Positions 57,522 through 64,000 of a stretch of DNA of 64,000 nucleotides are shown here, in pieces; position 1 is the first letter of the stretch, and every line of letters begins with the position of its first letter. The stretch is taken from the NCBI GenBank assembly GCA_050789255.1, contig JBOZRQ010000057.1:143387-207386 (forward strand), given 5' to 3'. The translations under genes and the position numbers were made by a program. Source of the stretch: JBOZRQ01 sp050789255 (GTDB lineage: Bacteria > Bacillota > Sulfobacillia > Symbiobacteriales > Symbiobacteriaceae). Under the pieces are notes generated by a model. That model ran no database searches. It saw only the letters and a list, made by a program, of their open reading frames with translations, and had not been told where the DNA came from.

Positions 57522-57934
57522 TGCGTTGGCACCTCCTTTCTAGGGGCATTTTATTTCCCAACCCAAGCAGGCGCGACACGCCGGCCAGGACTGAAAAACG
57601 GTAGAAATGGAGATGCCTCAAAGGGCTATGTAGGGGACCGGTCTCTCTCAGGAGATTCTCAGGAAGCCAAGTCCAGAATATCTGCCATTCAGTTCACTTA
57701 CAATAACCGCAACTAATATTGAGCCGTTAGTCTATCAAGTCCAGACGAAGAAGGGATCGCGCCTATCGACCGCGTACAGCAAAGCCCACCCCCGTCTACG
57801 GGCGAGGGTGGGCTTTTCGGCGAAGCACCGCCTGAAGGACGCCGGTGCCGTCGACCCCTCATCCATCAAGTGCAACGGCCCCAGTTAGGGTGGTGTCCGT
57901 GGCGTGGATCGGGCCGACTGTGGGGCCCACAGGG
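57522..57934. other. Intergenic region with promoter and terminator
   Basis: The part next to 57521 holds the promoter and AGGAGG site of the cytochrome gene. At 57781-57817, AAAGCCCACCC and GGGTGGGCTTT form an 11-bp terminator stem for the minus-strand operon that ends at 57935. I see no gene. Confidence 0.7.
57781..57817. terminator. Intrinsic terminator downstream of the RraA-like operon
   Basis: An 11-bp stem with a 15-nt loop, followed by TTTT on the plus strand and by a T-run (TTTGC) on the minus strand. It stops transcription from the operon at 57935-60774. Confidence 0.85.
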
Positions 57935-58411
57935 CTATAGGCTCAGGGCCCGTGGGGCCACCACAATGCCGTCCTCGTCGGCGTACACCCACTGCCCGGG
58001 GGTGAAGGTAACGCCGCCGAACTCGACCAACACATCCCGCTCGCCTGCACCATGCTTGGCGGACCTGAGCGGGTTCGAGGCCAGGGCCATCACGCCGAGA
58101 TCCATCCCGGCGAGGTCGGCCGTGTCACGCACGCACCCATGGATGATGACCCCCGCCAGTCCCCGCTCCACGGCGATGGCGGCCATCATATCGCCCAGCA
58201 GGGCGCAGCGCAGGGATCCACCGCCATCGACCACCACCACCGACCCGGGCGGCACCGACTGGAGGGCCTCCCTGACCAGCGCGTTATCCTCAAAGACCTT
58301 CACCGTGGCAATGGGGCCAGAAAAGGCCCGCACCTTGCCGTAGTGGCGGAACATGGGGGCGCAAACCTGAAGCTCAGCGCTGAACTGATCGCACAGATCG
58401 GTGGTCTTCAC
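57935..58411 (-). CDS. RraA-family protein (HMG/oxaloacetate aldolase-like)
   Basis: The 158-residue protein begins at GTG 58411 behind AGAGGAG and matches RraA throughout: 'TTDLCDQFSAELQVCAPMFRHYG', 'VVVDGGGSLRCALLGDMMAAIAVERGLAGVIIHGCVRDTADL' and 'PGQWVYADEDGIVV'. The G-D-x14-19-R-D metal-site pattern (GDMMAA...GCVRD) is present, so it may be an aldolase or decarboxylase for 4-hydroxy-4-methyl-2-oxoglutarate or oxaloacetate, rather than the E. coli RNase E inhibitor. It lies after the dehydrogenase gene; the 151 bp between them contain a frame 'VPAYNHREGEIRVGD' with no recognised function. Confidence 0.9.
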   Translation of the reverse strand: MKTTDLCDQFSAELQVCAPMFRHYGKVRAFSGPIATVKVFEDNALVREALQSVPPGSVVVVDGGGSLRCALLGDMMAAIAVERGLAGVIIHGCVRDTADLAGMDLGVMALASNPLRSAKHGAGERDVLVEFGGVTFTPGQWVYADEDGIVVAPRALSL

Positions 58412-58562
58412 GGCGCTACTCCTCTGCGGGGCAGTTTTCTGCAGGAACTGGAACTGGATGCCATCGGTGGTCTCGGCGGCCGTACAGCTGGTGATGGAAT
58501 CGCCGACTCGGATCTCCCCCTCTCGGTGATTGTAGGCCGGGACCCCCCATGTGGACGGCGGC

Positions 58563-59612
58563 CTATTTGGCCACCCGATCAGCCACGGCTGCCGCCATCT
58601 CGCGGGTTCCGGCAGAGCCGCCCAGGTCGGGCGTGGTCCATCTTCCCTCGGCAATCACTTCGCGCAGCGCCGCCTCCACCCGCTGGGCCGCAGCGTGCTC
58701 GCCCAGGTGGTCCAGCATCATGACGCCGCAGCGAATCTGCGAGGTCGGATTAGCGATGTTGCGCCCGGCAATATCCGGTGCGCTGCCATGGCAGGGCTCA
58801 AACAGGGCGTAACCGTCGCCCAGGTTGGCGCTGGGGCAGAGGCCCAGGCCGCCGATCAGGCCGCCTGCCAGGTCGGAGACCAGATCCCCGAACAGGTTGG
58901 GGCAGACGAGTACGTCGAACTCCTCGGGCCGGGTGACCAGCTTGGTGAGCAGCGAATCGCAGAGCTGGTCGCCAAACTCGATGTCCTGGTTTTCCGCAGC
59001 CACAGCCCGGCAGGTGGCCAGAAACAGCCCGTCCGACTGCTTCATGATGTTGGCCTTATGCACGGCGGTAACCTTGCGGCGGCCGGTGCTGCGGGCGTGG
59101 GCAAAGGCGAACTCAGCAATCCGGCGGGAGGCCTTGCGGGTGATTCGCTTGATGGCGATGGCCGTGTCCGGATCGGTCCACTGCTCTTCGCCCGTGTAAA
59201 TGTCCTCAGTGTTCTCCCGGACGACGACCAGGTCTGCCTCGGGGAACCGGCTGCGGGCGCCCGGCGTGCGGGGCGCCGGACGCAGGTTTGCGTAGAGGTC
59301 GTACGTGCGGCGCAGCGCCTGGTTCGGGCTCGTGAAGCGCCGGCCTCGGACTTCGGTGTAGTAGTCCTCCCCCGGGGGGACTGTCTGGGGCCCCTTGAAG
59401 AGCACCCGGTACCGGTCGAAGGCGTCCAGGTGAGCATCGGTCATGGGAGCGCCGCCGTACAGGTGCCGGGAGTCGAAGCCCATGTCCATCTCGTGCCAGC
59501 GGAACCGAACGCCCGTGGCTTCAAGGACACGCTGCGCGGCGGGGACGGTTTCGGGTCCGATGGCGTCGCCGGGGAATACCAGGATGTCATAAGTGTGAGG
59601 CATCCGTGTCAT
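58563..59612 (-). CDS. Isocitrate/isopropylmalate/tartrate dehydrogenase family protein
   Basis: The 349-residue protein is a beta-decarboxylating dehydrogenase: 'YDILVFPGDAIGPETVPAAQRVLE', 'LFKGPQTVPPGEDY', 'LRRTYDLYANLRPA', 'DLVVVRENTEDIYTGEE', 'KVTAVHKANIMKQSDGLFL', 'VLVCPNLFGDLVSDLAGGLIGGLG' and 'LFEPCHGSAPDIAG'. The substrate loop does not fit LeuB clearly; with RraA and cupin neighbours a malate- or tartrate-type hydroxy acid is more likely. ATG 59612 overlaps the GntR stop (ATGA); ATG 59603 has better spacing to AAAGGAG. Confidence 0.88.
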   Translation of the reverse strand: MTRMPHTYDILVFPGDAIGPETVPAAQRVLEATGVRFRWHEMDMGFDSRHLYGGAPMTDAHLDAFDRYRVLFKGPQTVPPGEDYYTEVRGRRFTSPNQALRRTYDLYANLRPAPRTPGARSRFPEADLVVVRENTEDIYTGEEQWTDPDTAIAIKRITRKASRRIAEFAFAHARSTGRRKVTAVHKANIMKQSDGLFLATCRAVAAENQDIEFGDQLCDSLLTKLVTRPEEFDVLVCPNLFGDLVSDLAGGLIGGLGLCPSANLGDGYALFEPCHGSAPDIAGRNIANPTSQIRCGVMMLDHLGEHAAAQRVEAALREVIAEGRWTTPDLGGSAGTREMAAAVADRVAK

Positions 59613-60325
59613 AGCTCCTTTCCGGTCCAACCAGACCGTTCGATGGCTGTGAGACCGCCAAGGACGATCGCACGTTTCAGTGCGACGGCAAGCGCCAGGT
59701 CTCGGTCGTAGTAGGCGCGCAGCAGCCGCTGGTGATCGGCCAACGACTGTTCGACGCGACCCGGCAGGGAGAGGCTCAAACGACGTAACTGCAACGTTCG
59801 GAGCATGAGAGAGTCGAGCATGCGCCGCACCTGGCTGTTTCCGCACAGCACGGTCTCCGCATCGCGAAAGGCCACGTTGGCCCAGAAGAAGCGGTCGAAG
59901 TCGCCAGTCCTGGCCGCCCCCTCCATCTGCTCCAGGTGCGGCTTTAGGGTCCCGAGCTCCGAGTCGGTGGCTCGGGGGACGATCAACTCGGCCACCAAGG
60001 CGTAAAGGCTGGCACGCACCTGGTAAATCTCACGGACCGCCTCGATGCTTAACGGGGCCACCCGGGGGCGCCGCCGGGGCGGAATCTCCACCAGGCCTTC
60101 CTTCTCCAGGAGCATCAGGGCTTCACGTACCGGCGTCCGGCTGGTGCTGAACTGGGCCGACAGGTCCACCGAGTTCAGGTCGGCGCCCGGGGCGAAGCGC
60201 CCTTCGATGATGGCTAGGCCGACAGACTCGGCGATGCGCCCGACCAGGGAATCGGACTCCCCCGCCCTGTTCAGAATGCGGTTCAGGATCGCGCTCCCGG
60301 TCATTGCCTGCGTCTCCCCCATCAT
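59609..60325 (-). CDS. GntR/FCD-type transcriptional regulator
   Basis: The 238-residue protein has a GntR winged helix (residues about 25-90; 'LVGRIAESVGLAIIEGRFAPGADLNSVDLSAQFSTSRTPVREAL'-type) and an FCD C-terminal domain ('YQVRASLYALVAELIV', 'FDRFFWANVAFRDAETVLCGN'). It is the second gene of the cupin operon, overlapping the cupin stop by four bases and the dehydrogenase start by four. It probably regulates its own operon; two identical TGTCGACA palindromes upstream of the cupin gene are candidate sites. Confidence 0.92.
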   Translation of the reverse strand: MMGETQAMTGSAILNRILNRAGESDSLVGRIAESVGLAIIEGRFAPGADLNSVDLSAQFSTSRTPVREALMLLEKEGLVEIPPRRRPRVAPLSIEAVREIYQVRASLYALVAELIVPRATDSELGTLKPHLEQMEGAARTGDFDRFFWANVAFRDAETVLCGNSQVRRMLDSLMLRTLQLRRLSLSLPGRVEQSLADHQRLLRAYYDRDLALAVALKRAIVLGGLTAIERSGWTGKEL

Positions 60326-60774
60326 GCCGGTCCGCCAAGGGGCAGCCGGGGTTCGCCGGGGCCAAGGCCTTCGGGTTGGGTCCCGTCCGGGTTGACCCGG
60401 TACCGTTCGATCCTCCCGGTCGGGTAGCAGAACAGAATGCGGGCTCGGCTGGTCCGGGACGGATTGTAGAACCGATGCGGCGTAAATGCCGGCACGAAAA
60501 CGGTATCGAGGGGTTGCGCCTGAGCCGACTCGACCGGCTTGCCGGCGCCGCCGATCTCCACGATGGGCTCGCCCTCCAGGATGGTGATCGATTCGTCGAC
60601 CGTGTGCACGTGCCAGAAAAGCCCGGCGCCCGGCTCAAAGCTGGTGATTCCCGTCATGAGATGCTCGGAGCCGATCTCGTCCCGTGTGAAGAAGACCCTG
60701 CTTACCCCCGCCGTGCCGGGTATCTCCGGGGTGCTCGCCGCCTTCATCAAAAGCCAACTGGGCTGTCCTGCCAT
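60322..60774 (-). CDS. Cupin-domain protein
   Basis: The 150-residue protein has the two cupin motifs: 'GAGLFWHVHTVDESITILEGEPIVEIG' (H-x-H...E) and 'DTVFVPAFTPHRFYNP' (P-x-x-x-x-H). It binds a metal and is probably a small enzyme or sensor for the hydroxy-acid pathway. ATG 60774 follows GGGGGA. It leads the operon cupin, GntR, dehydrogenase, RraA-like. Confidence 0.9.
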   Translation of the reverse strand: MAGQPSWLLMKAASTPEIPGTAGVSRVFFTRDEIGSEHLMTGITSFEPGAGLFWHVHTVDESITILEGEPIVEIGGAGKPVESAQAQPLDTVFVPAFTPHRFYNPSRTSRARILFCYPTGRIERYRVNPDGTQPEGLGPGEPRLPLGGPA

Positions 60775-60798
60775 CGTAGGTCCCCCTGAATGAGCAGA

Positions 60799-60892
60799 TG
60801 TCGACACTTGTACCGATTTCAGCCCTATCGTGGCATGAAATCAGCAATAATGTCAAGTCACCCAGATACAGGGTGTGACGGAAGTGTCGACA
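60799..60892. promoter_or_regulatory. Operon promoter flanked by two TGTCGACA palindromes
   Basis: TGTCGACA occurs at 60799-60806 and 60885-60892, in both cases as AAGTGTCGACA in one direction. Between them on the minus strand lies TTGACA with CACGAT 18 bases later as a possible promoter. The arrangement suits repression by the GntR protein of the operon. Confidence 0.5.
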
Positions 60893-60944
60893 CAAGACCG
60901 TTCACCAGCCAGCGCCGGATGAGGCAGTTCAAAATGAAACAAAA

Positions 60945-60986
60945 CATCGCTCCACACCGAAACAATCGTTTCAGCGTGGAACGATG
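60945..60986. promoter_or_regulatory. 42-bp imperfect palindrome (activator-site-like)
   Basis: CATCG-N-TCCAC-N-C-N-GAAAC-AATC-GTTTC-N-G-N-GTGGA-N-CGATG is a dyad with 17 of 21 positions paired. The GAAAC-N4-GTTTC core resembles upstream activator sites of sigma-54 activators. It lies next to the remnant of such an activator. Confidence 0.5.
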
Positions 60987-60991
60987 CCGCT

Positions 60992-61221
60992 TCAGTTCTT
61001 CGTCATCCGCCACAGCGTCGTCTGGCCCACGGCCAGCCGACGGGCAGTCCTACCTGCCCCAGCTGGCAGGCCTCCTCGAAGGTGTGGTGAAACCGCACGA
61101 TCGCTACCTTGCCCTGAAAGCCCCGCGGCAGCGCAGTAAGGCCGCGCAAAACGTCGTTGACGAGTCGGGCCAGGTCCGCCAGCTCGGGGAACGGGGCAAT
61201 GACACAGATGGGTGCAGCCAT
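60992..61221 (-). pseudogene. Remnant of a PrpR-type sigma-54-dependent activator
   Basis: From ATG 61221 the frame encodes 'MAAPICVIAPFPELADLARLVNDVL' and 'GKVAIVRFHHTFEEA', the beginning of a PrpR_N sensory domain. In the next frame the sequence ends 'RTARRLAVGQTTLWRMTKN' and a stop, the typical Fis-type HTH at the far C-terminus of the same family. The AAA+ ATPase core of several hundred residues between them is deleted and a frameshift joins the ends. It is therefore a decayed gene. Confidence 0.7.
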
Positions 61222-61233
61222 GTCCGACGTCGA

Positions 61234-62919
61234 TCACCGAACCGCCCCCGCTTGCAGAAGGGCTTCGAGTTTGGTCGCCAGGCCGCTCAGGTTCGCCGAC
61301 ACCCCGGCAACGCGGTTCAGCGCCTCGCGCAGCCGCTCGGCGCCCCGGTCCATCTCCTCGGCGGCAGCGAGATTGCCCGCCGAGACCTTCCCGATGCCCT
61401 GAACCATGGAGACCACATCATCCGTGGCGGCGGACATCTCCTCCGATGCGGCCCCGTTCTCGGCCGCCACCTGGTCGATCGCATCGAAGGACTTCACCAG
61501 TTCCCTGGCGGAGTCCGACAAGTTACGGGTCTCCCCCGCGATGGCCTCCATTTGGCGGGCGACCGACTGCGTCGTCTCCATCACCTGGGCGAGGGAGCGC
61601 TTGGCCGTCGTGGCCACGCTGTCCCCGGCCTCCACCTCACCGATGGCGTCGTTCATCGCAGTCGTTGCCTGCTCAATGCTCGTGCGAATCGCAGTGAGCG
61701 TCTCGGCTATGTTGTTTGCCTCGTGGGCAGAACGTTCGGAGAGCTGGCGCACCTCCTGAGCGACTACGGCAAAGCCCCGCCCATGCTCACCGACCCGGGC
61801 CGCCTCAATCGCGGCGTTCAGCGCCAGCAGGTTGGTCTGACCGGCAATGCCTTTGATGGTGTCTGCAATGCCCCCGATTCGGCCGGATAGATCCCGGAGT
61901 CCCGCAATGGCTACGGCAGCATCGCTTGCGCTGGCCCGGATCCGGTCGATGCCCTGGGCCATCTGAGCGGCGGCTTCAGAGCCTTCCCTGGCCACCTCGG
62001 CCGACCGGACCGAGGCTGCCAAGACGTTGCCGGTAGCCGTGCTCACATTCTCGGTGGCGCCGGCCATGCGGTTGATCAGCCCCGTGCCGCGCTGCACGGC
62101 CGCTGCGTTCGTCTGGGCGCCGCTGGCGATCCCGGTGATCGAGCGGCTCAGTTCCCCCATCACCGAGCCGGCCTGCGCCACCTTCGCCTGCTGGCTACGG
62201 CTGGCCGCCACAAGGCCGACCACCTTCTGGGCGAAATCACCCTGCAGAAACGTGCGGGCGGCGCCCGTCTCGCCTTCGAGTTCGCCCGCTGCGGCCACCA
62301 GCCTCCCTGCCGCCTCCTGAATCCCGGCCAGGGCGGCGCCCAGGTTCCCGGTCGCCGCTTCCCGCCCGGCGGACTCGGTCTCCGCCTTCTGTAGGAGGGC
62401 GCCCGCCTTGTGAGCGGTGCGGGCGATGATCACCTGGCATGGAACAATGGTCAGGGCGTAGTAAATGAGGGAGGTGATGTCCACCTCAGGAAAGGTGTGC
62501 GGAACGATGGCGATGGCGGCCGAGATTCCCACCCAGGAGACCACATTCGCCAGCCATACCGGCCGCGGGTTGAAGTAGAGGGCGGCGGCGATGGACGGCA
62601 GCAGCCAGATCGTCCAACTGGTCGTGGACTGATGGATCGTGAACGACATGATGATCAGCGCCGCTTCAATCGCCATCGGCCCCAGGTACTTCACGCTTCC
62701 GGGCAGCCACCCCCGCCAGTAAAAGAGCGTGGGGATCAGCATGACCAGCAGTGTGGCGATCGTCCACATCCAGTACGGACCAGGGAGACCGACGGTGAAT
62801 GCGGAGGCGAGTCCGATCAGCGGGACCACAGTGAAATAGGTGACCCAGAGCGCTTTGACCAAAATGAGGTCCGTGGTGTTCTCATTCCATAACAAGAGAG
62901 ATGTCTGCCTCGATGACAT
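61234..62919 (-). CDS. Methyl-accepting chemotaxis protein
   Basis: The 561-residue protein has five or six N-terminal membrane helices (residues about 20-170; 'ILVKALWVTYFTVVPLIGLASAFTV', 'MWTIATLLVMLIPTLFYW', 'IWLLPSIAAALYF') without a large outer domain. A long coiled-coil signalling domain follows, with the hairpin tip 'IKGIAGQTNLLALNAAIEAARVGEHGRGFAVVAQEVRQLSERS'-type consensus. It reports to CheA/CheW and likely senses membrane or cytosolic signals. ATG 62919 is nine bases after GGAGG. No other chemotaxis gene is near. Confidence 0.93.
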   Translation of the reverse strand: MSSRQTSLLLWNENTTDLILVKALWVTYFTVVPLIGLASAFTVGLPGPYWMWTIATLLVMLIPTLFYWRGWLPGSVKYLGPMAIEAALIIMSFTIHQSTTSWTIWLLPSIAAALYFNPRPVWLANVVSWVGISAAIAIVPHTFPEVDITSLIYYALTIVPCQVIIARTAHKAGALLQKAETESAGREAATGNLGAALAGIQEAAGRLVAAAGELEGETGAARTFLQGDFAQKVVGLVAASRSQQAKVAQAGSVMGELSRSITGIASGAQTNAAAVQRGTGLINRMAGATENVSTATGNVLAASVRSAEVAREGSEAAAQMAQGIDRIRASASDAAVAIAGLRDLSGRIGGIADTIKGIAGQTNLLALNAAIEAARVGEHGRGFAVVAQEVRQLSERSAHEANNIAETLTAIRTSIEQATTAMNDAIGEVEAGDSVATTAKRSLAQVMETTQSVARQMEAIAGETRNLSDSARELVKSFDAIDQVAAENGAASEEMSAATDDVVSMVQGIGKVSAGNLAAAEEMDRGAERLREALNRVAGVSANLSGLATKLEALLQAGAVR

Positions 62920-63030
62920 GCGCATGCGCCTCCGGAAGATTAATATTCCGCAAGTTCTGCTCCCTTCGATAAATCCCTCTTGTTGCAGTGAATTAGCTAC
63001 TAAAATACGACATGGGCAGTAGAACTTCGT

Positions 63031-63058
63031 AAGGCCGCGGCATCACGCCCGCGGCCTT
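63031..63058 (-). terminator. Hairpin downstream of the cupin gene
   Basis: AAGGCCGCGG and CCGCGGCCTT form a 10-bp stem with an eight-base loop, 30 bases after the cupin stop. Confidence 0.75.
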
Positions 63059-63087
63059 GCTGTTCGTCGACCTCCTGTGCACCTCAT

Positions 63088-63429
63088 CTACTCTCCGGTA
63101 TACGTCAAAGTATCACCGGTGCGCCGCGGGGACAGCAGACTGATAAACTCCACAGGCTCATCTCCTGCCCTGGCCCCGTGCGGGACATGGGGTTGGACAT
63201 GACAGATGTCACCGGGACCCAGGTCCAAGACCCGATCCCCCACCGTGAACGCGACTCGCCCCCGGTTGATCATGACCACCTGTTCCTCCGGGTGCGAATG
63301 GACTGGAAACCGGGCAGTGGGCTCGAACTCATAGCGGGTAATAGTCATGCCTTGACTGTCAAACCGCCGGGTCTTAACCCCGGGGTGCGGCGACTGCGGT
63401 GTGATCCGTTCCCAGTTTGCATGTTCCAC
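63088..63429 (-). CDS. Cupin-domain protein
   Basis: The 113-residue protein is a single cupin: 'FPVHSHPEEQVVMINRGRVAFTVGDRV' (H-x-H-x-x-E-Q) and 'LGPGDICHVQPHVPHGARAG' (C-x-V-x-P-x-x-x-P-H). It binds a metal; the function is unknown. It stands alone between the chemotaxis receptor and yhbH. Confidence 0.88.
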   Translation of the reverse strand: MEHANWERITPQSPHPGVKTRRFDSQGMTITRYEFEPTARFPVHSHPEEQVVMINRGRVAFTVGDRVLDLGPGDICHVQPHVPHGARAGDEPVEFISLLSPRRTGDTLTYTGE

Positions 63430-63528
63430 TCGTTATTGCCCCCTTGTTACTCCTAAGTCGGCGGGTTAGCGGTCGCCTTCCAGTTCGTGTCCGAGACCAT
63501 CTGAGCCTTTGGCAATGGTTTACTAAAA

Positions 63529-63560
63529 CGCCCACCCCGCCACTTCAGGCAGGGTGGGCG
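63529..63560 (-). terminator. Intrinsic terminator after yhbH
   Basis: CGCCCACCC-N-GC and GC-N-GGGTGGGCG pair, with an A-run on the left that reads as a T-run on the minus strand. It lies eight bases after the yhbH stop. Confidence 0.88.
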
Positions 63561-63567
63561 CTTCGGT

Positions 63568-64000
63568 TTACGCCGTGCCCATGTTCCCCCGGCTGAACCA
63601 CTTCTGGAGCGCCGGGTAGACGTCTTTCTTCTCCACGATGCTGACCATGACGAACCGGGGGTCGTGGACCTGGCCGAAGGCGCTCATGAGCGAGCTAGTG
63701 TAGCCGCCGTCCCGGATCTCGCCGTAGCCGAACAGGTTGACGACTTCGAGCATCCTGCCGACCAGGTCCAGGCAGATCTTGTTGTCGCTATCGCTCCAGT
63801 TGTCACCGTCGGAGAAGTGGAAGGGATAGATGTTCCAGGAGTTCGGGTCATAGCCTCGATAATGTCCCAGGCCAGTTGGTAGGCGCTCGAGACCTTGGTG
63901 CCCCCGCTCTCGCCCAGGTGGAAGAAGGTCTGCTCGTCGACCTCCTGCGCTTCAGAGTGATGGGTAATGAACACGATCTCCACGTCCTGGTACTTGGTCC
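63568..64000 (-). pseudogene. yhbH: YhbH (DUF444) sporulation protein, 5' cut by window edge, frameshift inside
   Basis: Two frames carry one protein. From the window edge the frame reads 'TKYQDVEIVFITHHSEAQEVDEQTFFHLGESGGTKVSSAYQLAWDIIEA'-like sequence. It then shifts near 63851-63856 to 'YDPNSWNIYPFHFSDGDNWSDSDN' and 'VNLFGYGEIRDGGYTSSLMSAFGQ' and ends 'YPALQKWFSRGNMGTA'. This is the C-terminal VWA-like part of YhbH, made in the mother cell during sporulation in Bacillus. A one-base deletion (or two-base insertion) explains the shift. It could be a sequencing error or a real mutation. Confidence 0.85.

Noticed and set aside
55935..57716. Open frame of 593 codons on the plus strand opposite the nine-heme cytochrome
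   Set aside because: It is antisense to nine conserved heme sites, is Val/Gly/Leu-rich and has no domain. It reflects GC bias.
58412..58562. A small gene between the dehydrogenase and RraA-like genes
   Set aside because: Two frames are open, one reading 'VPAYNHREGEIRVGD', but neither has a clear start with a ribosome site, and no family was recognised.
1..64000. tRNA, rRNA, riboswitch or intact insertion sequence
   Set aside because: I looked for cloverleaf-type ends, T-loop words, conserved riboswitch cores and transposase motifs in intergenic stretches and saw none convincing; a covariance-model scan would be needed to exclude them.

Overview
The window is about 64 kb of GC-rich DNA with strong AGGAGG-type ribosome binding sites, frequent GTG and TTG starts and many four-base gene overlaps. 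It also carries firmicute sporulation-type genes (YhbH, GerMN), S-layer homology proteins and a gram-positive nitrous oxide reductase that looks like a lipoprotein. This fits a high-GC, spore-lineage Firmicute such as Symbiobacterium; the genus is an inference from gene content and style, not from a search.

Layout. 1-16 kb: small accessory and stress genes (two DUF4240 paralogues, VOC and DUF1801 proteins, a serine hydrolase, a peroxiredoxin-Nudix fusion, a YcaQ-like protein, a CotA-like multicopper oxidase, flavin reductase/ArsR, MazG-like) and a FrnE/DsbA-like gene with an in-frame UGA at the first redox-active position. This ends in a MalT-type LuxR regulator. 16-29 kb: a methyltransferase, decaying GNAT copies, large secreted and S-layer homology proteins, a small lipoprotein and a repeat-rich stretch with gene remnants. 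29-42 kb: regulators (WYL, Lrp, TetR) with transporters and small enzymes, a helix-turn-helix/nuclease-like protein, a thioredoxin-like gene with in-frame UGA (C-x-x-U) coupled to an MFS gene, and a PrsW-type pair.

42.8-53.7 kb is one long minus-strand run: nosZ, a NosB-like membrane protein, nosD, nosF, nosY, a cytochrome c lipoprotein, a CcdA-like protein with a Met/His-rich extracytoplasmic part, a GerMN protein, then a class V cysteine desulfurase, a DUF3343 (putative Se/S carrier) protein and a YedE-type transporter split into two genes. 53.9-57.5 kb: glycerate kinase with a GntR regulator and a nine-heme cytochrome c. 57.9-60.8 kb: RraA-like, isopropylmalate/tartrate dehydrogenase-like, GntR and cupin genes. 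The end holds a chemotaxis receptor, a cupin and a frameshifted yhbH cut by the window edge.

The most interesting signals are: (1) two separate genes whose in-frame UGA replaces a redox cysteine, each followed at the right distance by a hairpin resembling a bacterial SECIS, in the same window as a selenium/sulfur handling cassette; (2) that cassette lying downstream of the nos genes, so it could instead feed sulfide to the NosZ CuZ centre; (3) a family of paired inverted repeats (core GTGTACCAAATTTACGTGAG) at two intergenic sites 27 kb apart, with a possibly related cluster in between. No tRNA, rRNA, CRISPR array or intact insertion sequence was recognised.
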